64,000 nt of DNA from the NCBI RefSeq assembly GCF_031127805.1, contig NZ_JARXHW010000018.1:20765-84764 (forward strand), given 5' to 3'. Position 1 is the stretch's first letter, and each line of letters starts with the position of its first letter. The translations under genes were made by a program, and so were the position numbers. The notes beneath the pieces are model-generated. The model was not told the DNA's origin. It ran no database searches and saw only the letters and a list, made by a program, of their open reading frames with translations. Source of the stretch: Thalassobacterium maritimum. Lineage in GTDB: Bacteria; Verrucomicrobiota; Verrucomicrobiia; Opitutales; Coraliomargaritaceae. Shown here in pieces: positions 40,654 to 50,163 of the stretch.

Positions 40654-41162
40654 TCTTTTAAATATGCGAAAAGCACCAACGAACACAAGGACATGTCAGC
40701 AACTACAGCTCATGCAAATTAACAATATACACGCCCCAGCAGCACGAGCCATTCAATACGACAGGCTGCGACCAGTCATCTCAATTAACCCGCCCGAGGC
40801 CATGCCGTCACCGGGAGCGGCTACCTCGTCCCAATACTCGCCCTGGTCGATAATACTCATCGGGCCCAATTGCCATACTATGGCAATTCGTCGAGCAATA
40901 AGTAACCCCCTGAGCAACCACCCGGACAGACGCCCGCACAACGCTCAAATTCTTGCTGCATATTGGACATACAGTGACACTACTTCCATTTATCATTCTC
41001 AGCTTTGTTAATTGATTCGTGTTTTTTAATATTAATCATGCGCTCCCTGCGTCAACAAACAGCTAACTCAAATCACGCGCAAAGGAACTCTCGTATCCAA
41101 TAGACTGATACCCTTAAGCAAAACTCCCAGCAAAATCAAAATCATCAGACTAGGCAAGAGAG
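40654..41162. other. 509-bp intergenic stretch
   Basis: Apart from the doubtful small Cys-pair frame on the minus strand, I see no gene, terminator or repeat here. The stretch just upstream of 40653 must carry the promoter of the phospholipase D-like gene, and the part around 41040 is AT-rich and promoter-like on the minus strand. Confidence 0.5.
40808..40996 (-). CDS. Possible small zinc-binding protein, 62 aa
   Basis: The only candidate in this stretch reads MINGSSVTVCPICSKNLS, then a central beta-like part and TYCSTNCHSMAIGPDEYYRPG. The CxxC and YCSxxC pairs with an aromatic stretch after them resemble a small TRASH/YHS-type metal-binding fold. A TTGACG-17-ATATTA promoter-like sequence lies upstream on the minus strand (about 41049-41020) and a weak GAG-type ribosome site precedes the ATG. 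Length, lack of strong ribosome site and possible frameshift (the alternative frame is open at 40753-40941) make the call weak. Confidence 0.3.
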   Translation of the reverse strand: MINGSSVTVCPICSKNLSVVRASVRVVAQGVTYCSTNCHSMAIGPDEYYRPGRVLGRGSRSR

Positions 41163-42032
41163 CTATTTCCCTAGCGCCGAAGTCTCTTTTAAGTAGGCCA
41201 CAATCTTGGCGAACTTCGCATCATCAAAATCTTCATGATTGGGCATAATTGTATCTGGGTAAAACTGCTTAGGGTTCGTAATCATCTTCCTCAAGTACGC
41301 TTCATTGTAATTCGCATGCCCTTGCAGCACAATTAAAGGACGCTGCGAAACATTGCCACCGACATTGCCGGGCCCCTGGTGGCAGACATTACAGCGCTGC
41401 AGAAACAAATCACGTCCGGCCTGCGCCAGTGGCGACAACTGGTCCATCGGCGCATCATAAAATGGTGCATAACGCTTAGCTGTATTCATTGCACGAATAC
41501 CAGTCATTTGAGTCGCAGAAACCATCCCATATTTTGGAGAACCTGGGTAACCGCTTTTGTCACCGACCACGAAAACATAATAGGGAGCCAATGCCTCAAT
41601 ATCTCCGCCAAACATCGGCCATTCGCTCTCATCGGGCCCCTTGCCGTTAATATACAGCAACATGACTGGATCATTTTCCTCAAGATACTCCAGTGTCATA
41701 AAACTCTCCCACGCATCTGTAGTTTCCAACAAGAAACCATCCGCATCGGGCCCCAAACCAAGCGCCTTCACCAAAGACTTCAGGGGCAGTACACCTAAGT
41801 CGGCCATATCAGCACCGGGGAAAACTTCCTCCCGAATCGTGGTAAATCCATCGATCTCCGAGAGTTCCTCGCGAGTCATATAACCGCCCTCTTGCCCCCA
41901 ATCACCGCTAAAATAAATGGACGCCTCTGCCGGCTCTTCAGCATGCATTGCTACTTCAGCCAGTAAAGAGCTTTGAGTGCATAAAGAAAGTAAGCCACAC
42001 AGGCCTATAGTATGAAGTAGGTAGGAATTCAT
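41163..42032 (-). CDS. c-type cytochrome domain protein, 289 aa
   Basis: Signal peptide (about 1-25, MNSYLLHTIGLCGLLSLCTQS). The N-terminal 170 residues contain a segment that resembles molybdopterin-oxidoreductase-like or other redox-partner beta domains (EGGYMTREELSEIDGFTTI, VFVVGDKSGYPGSPKYG) but not firmly. A cytochrome c heme site CNVCH lies near residue 214, with the likely distal Met ligand in TIMPNHEDF about 50 residues later, and the last helix FAKIVAYLKET. It is periplasmic and should carry one heme. It is the last gene of the minus-strand surface block. Confidence 0.8.
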   Translation of the reverse strand: MNSYLLHTIGLCGLLSLCTQSSLLAEVAMHAEEPAEASIYFSGDWGQEGGYMTREELSEIDGFTTIREEVFPGADMADLGVLPLKSLVKALGLGPDADGFLLETTDAWESFMTLEYLEENDPVMLLYINGKGPDESEWPMFGGDIEALAPYYVFVVGDKSGYPGSPKYGMVSATQMTGIRAMNTAKRYAPFYDAPMDQLSPLAQAGRDLFLQRCNVCHQGPGNVGGNVSQRPLIVLQGHANYNEAYLRKMITNPKQFYPDTIMPNHEDFDDAKFAKIVAYLKETSALGK

Positions 42033-42178
42033 TCGATCGATTTAGCAAAATCTAAGCCAGATTTTTCATCGAAAAAATATTTCACCTAAATGCGACCCAC
42101 TCGTGTATCCGAAAATACGACACATTTTCAAATGCATGCATATACCCACAAGTAACTATAAAAGTGCCACTATTGCAC

Positions 42179-42222
42179 AAAAAAACCGCTGTTGCGAGTC
42201 ATTGCTCACTCGCAACAGCGGT
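42179..42222 (-). terminator. Terminator after the second PEP-CTERM gene
   Basis: A perfect 15-bp stem (ACCGCTGTTGCGAGT / ACTCGCAACAGCGGT) with an 8-base loop is followed by T residues on the minus strand. It begins 20 bases past the stop of the gene at 42243-42923. Confidence 0.93.
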
Positions 42223-42242
42223 GTCCAAGCGTTACGAAAAAA

Positions 42243-42923
42243 CTATCGTACCCGACGGCGCACCAGTGCGCCCCCTAATACTGCCAGGCCCAATAGCGCT
42301 GCAGCAGAAGCTGGCTCTGGCACAGTAGTCAAGTTTGCCACCAACAAACCGGAATCAAGTGCACCTGATTCCGGGCCGCTGGGTAACATAATTGAATTCT
42401 GCGTGAAAGCATACAATCCATAAGAGGAAGATCCATCCGCAGGCACATCCCATTCACTACCCAGGCTTCCGCTTGCCTGGCTAAATATACCATACGAAGC
42501 ACCCACCCCGATAAAACCATCTGCCATGCTAGCTTCCGGGAACCATGCGAGTGCCAGCGCATCCCCCTCGCTTAATGTATGACTGCCGTAACTACCGAGA
42601 CTCACACTGGGTAGCCATGCAGCGAGTAAACCATCCATACCTGAGTTGGAAAGGTCGCCATACCACAGCACAAGATCATCGCCGCTAGTACCATCGGCAG
42701 TGATACCAGTAGAAAGATCTTCAGCAAATGAGAATGCTTCGACGGCATCGAATCCATTGCTGTCTGTATCCGCAAGCAACATGACTACACCTGTCGTAGG
42801 CATCGCTTCGCCCGCGTTCAATGTTTGCAACTGATCGGCCTGAATATCAAAGGAGATCGTGCCATAGACTGTAGACATCATTGTAGATGCACACAGTAAG
42901 AGTGAAGAATGTATCTTTTTCAT
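42243..42923 (-). CDS. PEP-CTERM sorting-domain protein, 226 aa
   Basis: Residues 1-22 are a signal peptide (MKKIHSSLLLCASTMMSTVYG). A compact beta-rich domain with Gly/Ser/Asp follows (FDIQADQLQTLNAGEAMPTT, LWYGDLSNSGMDGLLAAW). The C-terminus has VPEPASAAALLGLAVLGG and then RRRVR, a textbook PEP-CTERM tail for exosortase-linked surface sorting. It is 26 bases downstream of the TIGR02597-like gene and likely in the same operon, and is followed by a strong terminator. The body is not recognised. Confidence 0.87.
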   Translation of the reverse strand: MKKIHSSLLLCASTMMSTVYGTISFDIQADQLQTLNAGEAMPTTGVVMLLADTDSNGFDAVEAFSFAEDLSTGITADGTSGDDLVLWYGDLSNSGMDGLLAAWLPSVSLGSYGSHTLSEGDALALAWFPEASMADGFIGVGASYGIFSQASGSLGSEWDVPADGSSSYGLYAFTQNSIMLPSGPESGALDSGLLVANLTTVPEPASAAALLGLAVLGGALVRRRVR

Positions 42924-42949
42924 TATATATTTACTTTTAATTTCGTTAC

Positions 42950-44083
42950 TTAATCGAGATCACTGCTCAAATACTCGGGCAGAAATTGCCAGAGTGCTTG
43001 TGAGCCACTCGTATCGCCGACTTTGCGAATGAGAACTCCCTGCCCAGGCTGAAAGACCTCGACGGAGTCCATCAAACTTAAGAAGCCGCCCCCTTTAAGG
43101 CGCCAACCGGGCCCGCCGAAGCTAGCTCCTTCATAGTAGTAATAGATCCCGACGGCTGCTTTATCGAATCCAGCAGCACTGTTATCCATGACCATCACTA
43201 AATCCGCATCCAATCCTGTGATGGATGTGGTGCCTTCTACAGCTCCACTTTCCAGCAACTTGGAATCCGCAAGGCTGACTGGCACCATGCTCGTGGTCGC
43301 CACACGTATATCACTATCGATTTCGTGCCCTTCAATCACAAATGTGGATTGAGTCATTTGCACCTGCCCCGGCAGCAACAATTCGACCGCAGAATCTGTG
43401 ATATTACGAAAACCAAATGCACGATCGGGAGCGATGGGATAATCATCATGTATCTCAGTCCAGCTGTCTCCTCTCATACGCCAGCCTTCACCGCCAAAAG
43501 CGGTGCCGTCGTAATAATAAAAAACCGTGGATGCGGCTAAGTCGACTCCCGCGCTCTGGTCGTAGAAATGCAACTCAGAGCGCTCGCCCAAACCTGTGAT
43601 CGCAGCACTCGGCGTAACTGCATCTTGCTCACTAAAGAAAGTGCCCAAGGTCCAGTAAGGCACGATTTGCAGCGCTTGATTTTCGAGGCCATAGCCCTCC
43701 AGACTGCCCTCCTCCAGATCCAACTCCAGAGAGTCGGCGTCGTTGCCTGAGATCGTGTAGTAGCAACCTTCCAAATCACCACTCATGAAGAGTGCATAGT
43801 AGGTCACTGGCTGCGTGTCGGCGACATACACCCATTCGTCCTCCGACCAATCTGGGCTGGCGCCCGTAGTGACTAGGTCGATACGATTACCTTCGACCGT
43901 CGCAATCTGTCCGGAATAGACAGCGGTGCGATGCAGCGGCAGGCTGATCAAGGCATCGGATTGAGCCGGCACTTCCAGCTCTAGGATGCCCATAGGGTCC
44001 GTTTCCAGGGTGATGGCTGTCCCCACACTCGCCGTCGCGGCGAACAGCGGGAGCAGTATCCAATTTCGGGTATGTAAATACAT
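42950..44083 (-). CDS. TIGR02597-like exported protein, 377 aa
   Basis: After a signal peptide (residues 1-24) the sequence shows the phrases I associate with the verrucomicrobial TIGR02597 family: TDPMGILELEVPAQSDALIS, LPLHRTAVYSGQIATVEGN, TQPVTYYALFMSGDLEGCYYTI, IVPYWTLGTFF and repeated FYYYDGTAFGGEGWRMRG-type stretches. The later half repeats the pattern (YYYYEGASFGGPGWRLKGGGF). Predicted beta-sandwich surface protein. It lies between the giant LamG protein (39 bases upstream) and the PEP-CTERM gene, all on the minus strand. Function is unknown in the family; the family name is from memory. Confidence 0.7.
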   Translation of the reverse strand: MYLHTRNWILLPLFAATASVGTAITLETDPMGILELEVPAQSDALISLPLHRTAVYSGQIATVEGNRIDLVTTGASPDWSEDEWVYVADTQPVTYYALFMSGDLEGCYYTISGNDADSLELDLEEGSLEGYGLENQALQIVPYWTLGTFFSEQDAVTPSAAITGLGERSELHFYDQSAGVDLAASTVFYYYDGTAFGGEGWRMRGDSWTEIHDDYPIAPDRAFGFRNITDSAVELLLPGQVQMTQSTFVIEGHEIDSDIRVATTSMVPVSLADSKLLESGAVEGTTSITGLDADLVMVMDNSAAGFDKAAVGIYYYYEGASFGGPGWRLKGGGFLSLMDSVEVFQPGQGVLIRKVGDTSGSQALWQFLPEYLSSDLD

Positions 44084-44122
44084 ATTAAATCTTATTCTAA
44101 GTGTTAATGTCTGTAGTGCGTA

Positions 44123-47100
44123 TTACTGAACGACGATGCGCCAGAAGAGGGCTTTGACTTTAGTATCAATCTCAAGCTGGACCGATTCGGTGCCATCCTC
44201 GTTGTCGACGATACGTTCGGTGATCTCGACGACTTCTTCGCTGGGCTGGTCCCAGTGGATCAAGTCTTCCGAGACAAGGTAGCTCCATTGCAAGCCGGCA
44301 TCCTGAATGCGCTGGTAGCGCATTTCATTCACGCCCGCCCCCAGTGTAACGGTTGGCATGTGCAGACCGGATCCACTCTTGGGATTTCCATTAAAGACGA
44401 ACTCATAGTAATTACTATAGCCGTCGCCATCATGGTCGTCCTCGCGACCGACATTGCTATCTTCGGCATCGAAGAGTTGGTCACGCCACGAGGAGTAAGT
44501 GGACCCCGCTGCGGTGAATGACTGTAAGCTGGTTTCTACTGGCTTACGTCCATCCGTTGCTTTGGCATACCACTCATAATGACGGCCAGCCAATAGCTCG
44601 TCCCACTCGAACTCCAATTCGGATTCGGCAGGTATATCGGTGAAGGTCGCCAACTCCTCAAATTCGGAGATGATGGTTCCCATGTCATACTCCAATTCGA
44701 ACTGACTGTTCGTGTCGGTCTCATAGGCATCCACCCAAGGTGAGTAAGTGCGCACGTAGATCTTATTGTGTGCAGGTTCGAATGTCAGGATTCGTAGGTA
44801 ACCTTGGCCACCTTCGCTGTAGCCCTGATAGTCTTGTAAGAGGGAGTGCGTAATATTTCCCTCGAACTCATCCGTGCGTTGTCCCTCACCGTGGATGTGA
44901 CCACCGAGCATCAGGTGTAAGTTAGGATAGCCCTTCAAGCGCTCGTAGATCGCTTCACCGTAGGAACTCCAAGAAGCAGGATTGCCGGTATTGACCAGGT
45001 GGTGCGTCGTCACGATGACACGACGATCGGGATAGGCTTGCACTAAGCCTTCGGCCCAATCGAGCACCTCTGTATTTGCAGAGCCACGATACTCCAGACT
45101 GATCGAAAGGAAGTCGTATGAGCCAACCGAATACAATTGGTAGTAGTTATCATTGTTACTGCCGTAGTGGTCGCCGTAGTAGCTCTTATCAGCCCAGTGA
45201 TCGACACCGAAATACTTGTTATAGTAAGTCGTAGTGCCATCTGGATCCCAGATCGGCTCTTGGTCGTGATTCCCGACCGCGACGCCATAAGGAATACCTT
45301 CAGGCAGTCCAGTGGTTAGCGGATCTTCCAGTAAGTAGAGCGCGTCCGAAGCGTTGATCCACTCCTGCTCTGCAGAGCTTCCGTTACCATACGTATCACC
45401 GTTCTGAACGATGTCTCCCAGGTGCAAGACGAAAGCAATATTCAAGGCTTCGCGATTATCAATGACCCATTGTGTTTGAGAAGCGAAGATTTCCTTCACA
45501 GCTCCATTGATCTCTGCCGAATAGAATTGTGTATCAGGCAGCAATACCACCGAGAACGCTTCGTCGGAATCAGCGACTAGACGTCCGAAGAGTGTGACAT
45601 CCAGTAGGTCTTCAAGATTGCCATCAGTGACATCCAGATTAATAACCGCGGGCTCGGCAACTTCAGACGCACCGTCTGTAGGCGCATTGATCGTGATCTC
45701 TGGATACAGATTCGCAGGATCGGTATCGATTTCAACAATCAGCTCTGGGCGTTGCTTTGCATCGGCACTTAATGATGAATAGAAACCGTATCCATCGTCG
45801 GAGTAAGTTTGAATCACCCAGCCATAGACCGGTGCACCATTCAACCAGTCGACCAGGGTCGGCGTGACCTCGACGTCGTAGTATGACTCTTGGCTAGAGA
45901 AGATGCTCACGCTATCGGGCTGACTATCTGATTCGACATCGTCATCGTCGATACCGTTACCGCCCCAGGCCTCCGAGGACCAGCTAGACAAATCATCCCA
46001 ATCCACCAGCATTTGCTGGAAATGCATGGGGCCATCACTTTGCACGGAAGTATCGGTGCCGACATAGAGTCGGATATAAGCACGATCGATAATCGAGCCT
46101 GCAGGAATTTGCCCCGCAGCTTCACCAAAGATGTCGCCAAAGTTCAGCAATACCTGACGCTCACTGCCATCCGAGTTATGGTCTACCCATAGGATTGCAT
46201 TCTGCGCATTGGCCTCAGGCGTATCGGAATCGATTTCAATCTCCAATGCACTCGCATAGTCATTGAAGCCTTGCTGGAAGGACAGTTGACGCAGACCATA
46301 AGGTCCATCGTCGGTGCGAGCAAACGCGGGCTCACTGATGCCGCCACCAGTTTCGCTCAAAGCGACTACACGGTAATAGTGTGTGCTCTCCGTCTCCAAG
46401 CCAGTGTGGCTGTAGGACTGCGTATCTGGATCGAGATCCGCAACTAACACCTCCCACTCACCGTAGTAGTCCGTGGCGTGTTCAATCATATAGGCGGTCT
46501 CGTCGCTAGCAACGTCAGTCCAGGTCAACTCAATTTCTGAAGTAGAGACCGGCTCTGCAACTACCGAAGTGGGCGCTGCAGGAGTCGGGCCATCGCTATA
46601 GACAACCACTAATTCAGGATGAATATCAGTATCTGCGGCCTTGGAAGTCCAGAAGCCAAAGCCATCATTATCGGAGTTCAACAACACCCAACCGCGATTG
46701 GTCGCAGTGCCTGCAAGATACGCTTCGATGGAAGCGGTGACGTCCCACTCGCTCCAGGTCTCGATGTCCTTATAGGTTTCATGCACATATTCCGCAGTGG
46801 CGACTGCTTCGACATCGTCGGCTGTGATACCATCGACCATCGAATTCCAGCTGCTGTTCGCCGACCAATCCGCGAGCATGCGGTGTAGGCTAATGATATC
46901 GTTGCTGGGGTTATTCCCGTCTCCAACCCATAGGCGTAGCGTCGCGCTCTTAACGATCGCAGTGGATGGTATTTGCTGCGCGCCGGTTCCGATGATATCT
47001 TGGAAATCAATCAGCACCTGATCTTCATCGGTCTCACTATTATTGTCAGTATAGAGGTTGGAAGTATTCCATGTTGCATCAGCACCAGGCGAGCTCGAGG

Positions 47101-50100
47101 AGCGAATGCCGATATCATTAGTCGCGGTGTATCCATTCATTCCATACTGGAACTTGGCAACTTTCTCATTGTAGCGCGTGCCGATATTCGCACGTATCGC
47201 GGAGCTATATACCGTGCCCCCAACAGTGCTGACACGGTAGTAGTAATCTAGATCGGGCTGAACCTCCGTGTCGGAGTAGCTTTCCACATTCGCGGCAGTC
47301 GTTTCGATCACAATCCATTCACCCTCTGTGCCTTCGCGGCGCTCCAGCGTGAAACCGGACTCATTACTGGAAGCATCTACCCAGCTCAATTCGATCACTT
47401 TATCAGCTGTGGCCAATGCAGTCAGATCTGTGGGAGGAAAGGAAATCACAGATGTGTCCAAGTCGGTGGCTTGCCAATCCGCATCAGTAAAGACCCCACT
47501 AACAGCGCCGTGAATTTGCTGACTTTCGTCGTAGGCTGCGGCGCCCGCAGTTTCATCCAGTTTCCAGAAGCCGGACAAGTCTGCATTCGGCAGTGCGGGA
47601 TTCTCAGTCATCAATGCGCGGATCTCACTCATTTCAAGTGCACGATTCCAAACAGAGACTTCATCAATCAAACCTGCAAAATAACCCGCCGGTGAGCCGG
47701 AGGAATTGAGTGCGGAACCGATACTAAAGTGCTGAATACTATCGGCGCGCAACGGCTGTCCGACATAGAGTTCATTCTCCAGCGCACCATTTAAATATAG
47801 CTTCCATGTGCTGCCATCGTAAGTCAGTGCGGCATAATACCACACATGATCTTGAATCGGAGACACACCTACAATCGGGTGATTCAGGCCCGGACTGGTG
47901 CCGCCAGCTCCTTCTTCAAAGTCGGCCCCCAGCATACCTGTGCCAGAATCAATGCCGAAGAAATAATTACAATCTACTGTAGTGCCATCACTCTCACCGC
48001 GACCTTTCGCGACGAGTGGAATGCCGTGAATACCACCCACACCTGTGGTTGCGGTGGAACCTTCACCGGTTTTCTTAAACCAAAGGGTAATGGTCAACTC
48101 AGACATACCGAGCGTGTTGCCCATGGTAATGTAATCATCGATGCCATCGAACTCCAGTGCGCTGGTTCCTGTTCCAAAGCGGAAGGCCTGCACCGCATCG
48201 GGCTCGCCTGAGCCAAATGTGTTAGAAGCGCTCACACGATAGAAATACTTCGTATCTTCGAGCACGGTGCTGTCGCTATAGGACGTGCTGCCTGCAGGCA
48301 AACTATCCGTGAGTATTGTCCACGGACCATCGAGCGAATAAGCGCGCTCTACGATATAGTTCCCCTCGTCACTCACGCTATCAGTCCATGTAATCAAGGC
48401 GGCATTCTCTGGCGTGCGGCTCACGCTGGTATCCGTCGGCGAACCAGGAACGGCACCGAGTGTATAGTGAATGACCAACTCCGGACGCAAACTCAGGTCG
48501 CTTGACTCCGAGGAAGTGATCCCGAAACCATTACTGCCCGCATTTAATAATACCCAACCACGATTGGTATGACTGCCATCCAAAATACTTTGCACACGCT
48601 CAGTCAAATCCCACTCCGACCAGACACTGGCCACATTCAAACCATTCTGCGCAAAGTCTGGAGTGCTCGCGGCTTCGACACCGTCGGGGCTGATTCCGTC
48701 GACCATGCTATTCCAGGTGCTATGGCTGTCCCAATCACTCAACATCGGATACATGCTGATGGTGTTAGAACTCTTCTCATTACCATCGCCTACCCAAATA
48801 CGTAGGGTCGCGCTTTGAACCACCGAGCCCGCAGGCACTTTGCCATCGGCTATGGCTCCCTCAAGATTGGGGAATTGCATCAAAATCTGATCTTCGTTCG
48901 TTGACGAATTATTATCAGTATACAGCGTCACAATGTTCCACGTCACATCGGGTCCGGGCGCAACATATTGACGCAATCCGATATCAAGCGCATCAAAGTA
49001 TCCATTCACTCCGTAGCGCAGCTTCGTCACATGATGGCCGGCTGAAGTGCCGGCATTGGCTTGTGTAACTAATGAAGTGGCGCCACCAGACACACGTACG
49101 CGATATAGATAATCGACGTCTAAGTCGACCGATTCATCCAGATAGGAAGTGCTATCTGCTGGCAGTGTCGCCAACTCTGACCATGCTGCAGCGCTTGAAT
49201 CATACCGCTCAACAATATAGCCTGCCTCAGCGCTTGCTTGATCCGTCCAGCTAAGGCTGATCGCTCCTACCTGAGAAGCCCAGGCTCGCAGATTTGTAGG
49301 AGGCGTCACAAAATCCGCTCTTACAAAATTGCTGTCCACCCATGTGGATTCGGTCTCGCCAGTAAAGACACCATCGTTGTTACCCGTCGCATCGGCGACT
49401 GTAACACCAGAAGCCTGCTCCAGTGGCCAATAGCCCACCAGTCCGGTTTCTGTGACAGCAGGCGACGAGGTCATTAAGTTCTCGATATCACTTTGGCTCA
49501 AGGCATGATCCCAAACGCTGACTTCATTCAGGCTTCCTGCAAAATAGCCTTGAACGGTGCCACTAGAATTCATTGCTGCACCCAATCCGAAATGCTGGAT
49601 ACTATCGGAACGGAGGGGCTGCCCCACGTAAAGCTCCGCATCCAACTGTCCATTCAAATATACCTTCCATGTCGCGCCATCATAAGTGAGTGCGGCATGC
49701 TGCCACACGCCTTCAACCACAGGAGTCACACCCACCACAGGGTGATTGACCCCTGGGCTGACACCCGCAGCGCCTTCTTCGAAGTCAGCGGCAAGCATGC
49801 CGGCACTATTGATCCCGAAGATGTAATTACAGTCGAGCGTGCTGGCATCATTCTCACCACGTCCTTTAGCGACAAGTGGGATCACATTGACACCGCCCGC
49901 GCCAGAACTGCCTAGAGCCCCGCCCGCGTCTTTTTTAAACCAGACACTGATCGTCAGTTCGGAAAGACCCAAGGTATTCCCCATGGTCACGTAGTCATCG
50001 ACTCCATCAAAATGGAGTGCTTTGACATCGTCCGCGTGTACATGATTATGCGTCGCCATTGTAGCCAAACAGCCAACAAAGCCGTAACTACAGTAGCGCG

Positions 50101-50128
50101 CTACTCGATTATATAATTGATTGAACAT
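44123..50128 (-). CDS. Giant secreted LamG/Fn3/DNRLRE protein with metallophosphoesterase domain, 2001 aa
   Basis: Signal peptide near residues 1-32. Domain order: LamG 1 (about 35-265, ALHFDGVDDYVTMGNTLG), Fn3, DNRLRE (about 370-560), Fn3, LamG 2 (about 655-885, ALEFDGIDDYITMGNTLG), Fn3, DNRLRE, Fn3, a third DNRLRE-type domain, then a calcineurin-like metallophosphoesterase (about 1525-1790). The latter has all core motifs: LLPDTQFY, LHLGDIVQNG, VGNHDQEP, TTHHLV and LGGHIHGEG. The C-terminus has an Asp-rich Ca-binding stretch (DHDGDGYSNYYEF) and a domain common at the ends of verrucomicrobial exoproteins. The first half is an evident tandem duplication (LamG-Fn3-DNRLRE-Fn3). It may bind carbohydrate or protein and hydrolyse phosphoesters outside the cell. 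Confidence 0.9.
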   Translation of the reverse strand: MFNQLYNRVARYCSYGFVGCLATMATHNHVHADDVKALHFDGVDDYVTMGNTLGLSELTISVWFKKDAGGALGSSGAGGVNVIPLVAKGRGENDASTLDCNYIFGINSAGMLAADFEEGAAGVSPGVNHPVVGVTPVVEGVWQHAALTYDGATWKVYLNGQLDAELYVGQPLRSDSIQHFGLGAAMNSSGTVQGYFAGSLNEVSVWDHALSQSDIENLMTSSPAVTETGLVGYWPLEQASGVTVADATGNNDGVFTGETESTWVDSNFVRADFVTPPTNLRAWASQVGAISLSWTDQASAEAGYIVERYDSSAAAWSELATLPADSTSYLDESVDLDVDYLYRVRVSGGATSLVTQANAGTSAGHHVTKLRYGVNGYFDALDIGLRQYVAPGPDVTWNIVTLYTDNNSSTNEDQILMQFPNLEGAIADGKVPAGSVVQSATLRIWVGDGNEKSSNTISMYPMLSDWDSHSTWNSMVDGISPDGVEAASTPDFAQNGLNVASVWSEWDLTERVQSILDGSHTNRGWVLLNAGSNGFGITSSESSDLSLRPELVIHYTLGAVPGSPTDTSVSRTPENAALITWTDSVSDEGNYIVERAYSLDGPWTILTDSLPAGSTSYSDSTVLEDTKYFYRVSASNTFGSGEPDAVQAFRFGTGTSALEFDGIDDYITMGNTLGMSELTITLWFKKTGEGSTATTGVGGIHGIPLVAKGRGESDGTTVDCNYFFGIDSGTGMLGADFEEGAGGTSPGLNHPIVGVSPIQDHVWYYAALTYDGSTWKLYLNGALENELYVGQPLRADSIQHFSIGSALNSSGSPAGYFAGLIDEVSVWNRALEMSEIRALMTENPALPNADLSGFWKLDETAGAAAYDESQQIHGAVSGVFTDADWQATDLDTSVISFPPTDLTALATADKVIELSWVDASSNESGFTLERREGTEGEWIVIETTAANVESYSDTEVQPDLDYYYRVSTVGGTVYSSAIRANIGTRYNEKVAKFQYGMNGYTATNDIGIRSSSSPGADATWNTSNLYTDNNSETDEDQVLIDFQDIIGTGAQQIPSTAIVKSATLRLWVGDGNNPSNDIISLHRMLADWSANSSWNSMVDGITADDVEAVATAEYVHETYKDIETWSEWDVTASIEAYLAGTATNRGWVLLNSDNDGFGFWTSKAADTDIHPELVVVYSDGPTPAAPTSVVAEPVSTSEIELTWTDVASDETAYMIEHATDYYGEWEVLVADLDPDTQSYSHTGLETESTHYYRVVALSETGGGISEPAFARTDDGPYGLRQLSFQQGFNDYASALEIEIDSDTPEANAQNAILWVDHNSDGSERQVLLNFGDIFGEAAGQIPAGSIIDRAYIRLYVGTDTSVQSDGPMHFQQMLVDWDDLSSWSSEAWGGNGIDDDDVESDSQPDSVSIFSSQESYYDVEVTPTLVDWLNGAPVYGWVIQTYSDDGYGFYSSLSADAKQRPELIVEIDTDPANLYPEITINAPTDGASEVAEPAVINLDVTDGNLEDLLDVTLFGRLVADSDEAFSVVLLPDTQFYSAEINGAVKEIFASQTQWVIDNREALNIAFVLHLGDIVQNGDTYGNGSSAEQEWINASDALYLLEDPLTTGLPEGIPYGVAVGNHDQEPIWDPDGTTTYYNKYFGVDHWADKSYYGDHYGSNNDNYYQLYSVGSYDFLSISLEYRGSANTEVLDWAEGLVQAYPDRRVIVTTHHLVNTGNPASWSSYGEAIYERLKGYPNLHLMLGGHIHGEGQRTDEFEGNITHSLLQDYQGYSEGGQGYLRILTFEPAHNKIYVRTYSPWVDAYETDTNSQFELEYDMGTIISEFEELATFTDIPAESELEFEWDELLAGRHYEWYAKATDGRKPVETSLQSFTAAGSTYSSWRDQLFDAEDSNVGREDDHDGDGYSNYYEFVFNGNPKSGSGLHMPTVTLGAGVNEMRYQRIQDAGLQWSYLVSEDLIHWDQPSEEVVEITERIVDNEDGTESVQLEIDTKVKALFWRIVVQ

Positions 50129-50163
50129 GATTAAATTATTACCTCTAAATTTACCTTAGCACA

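Noticed and set aside
40753..40941. Second minus-strand frame in the 40.7-41.2 kb gap
   Set aside because: No recognisable motif, no ribosome site, overlaps the better Cys-pair frame.
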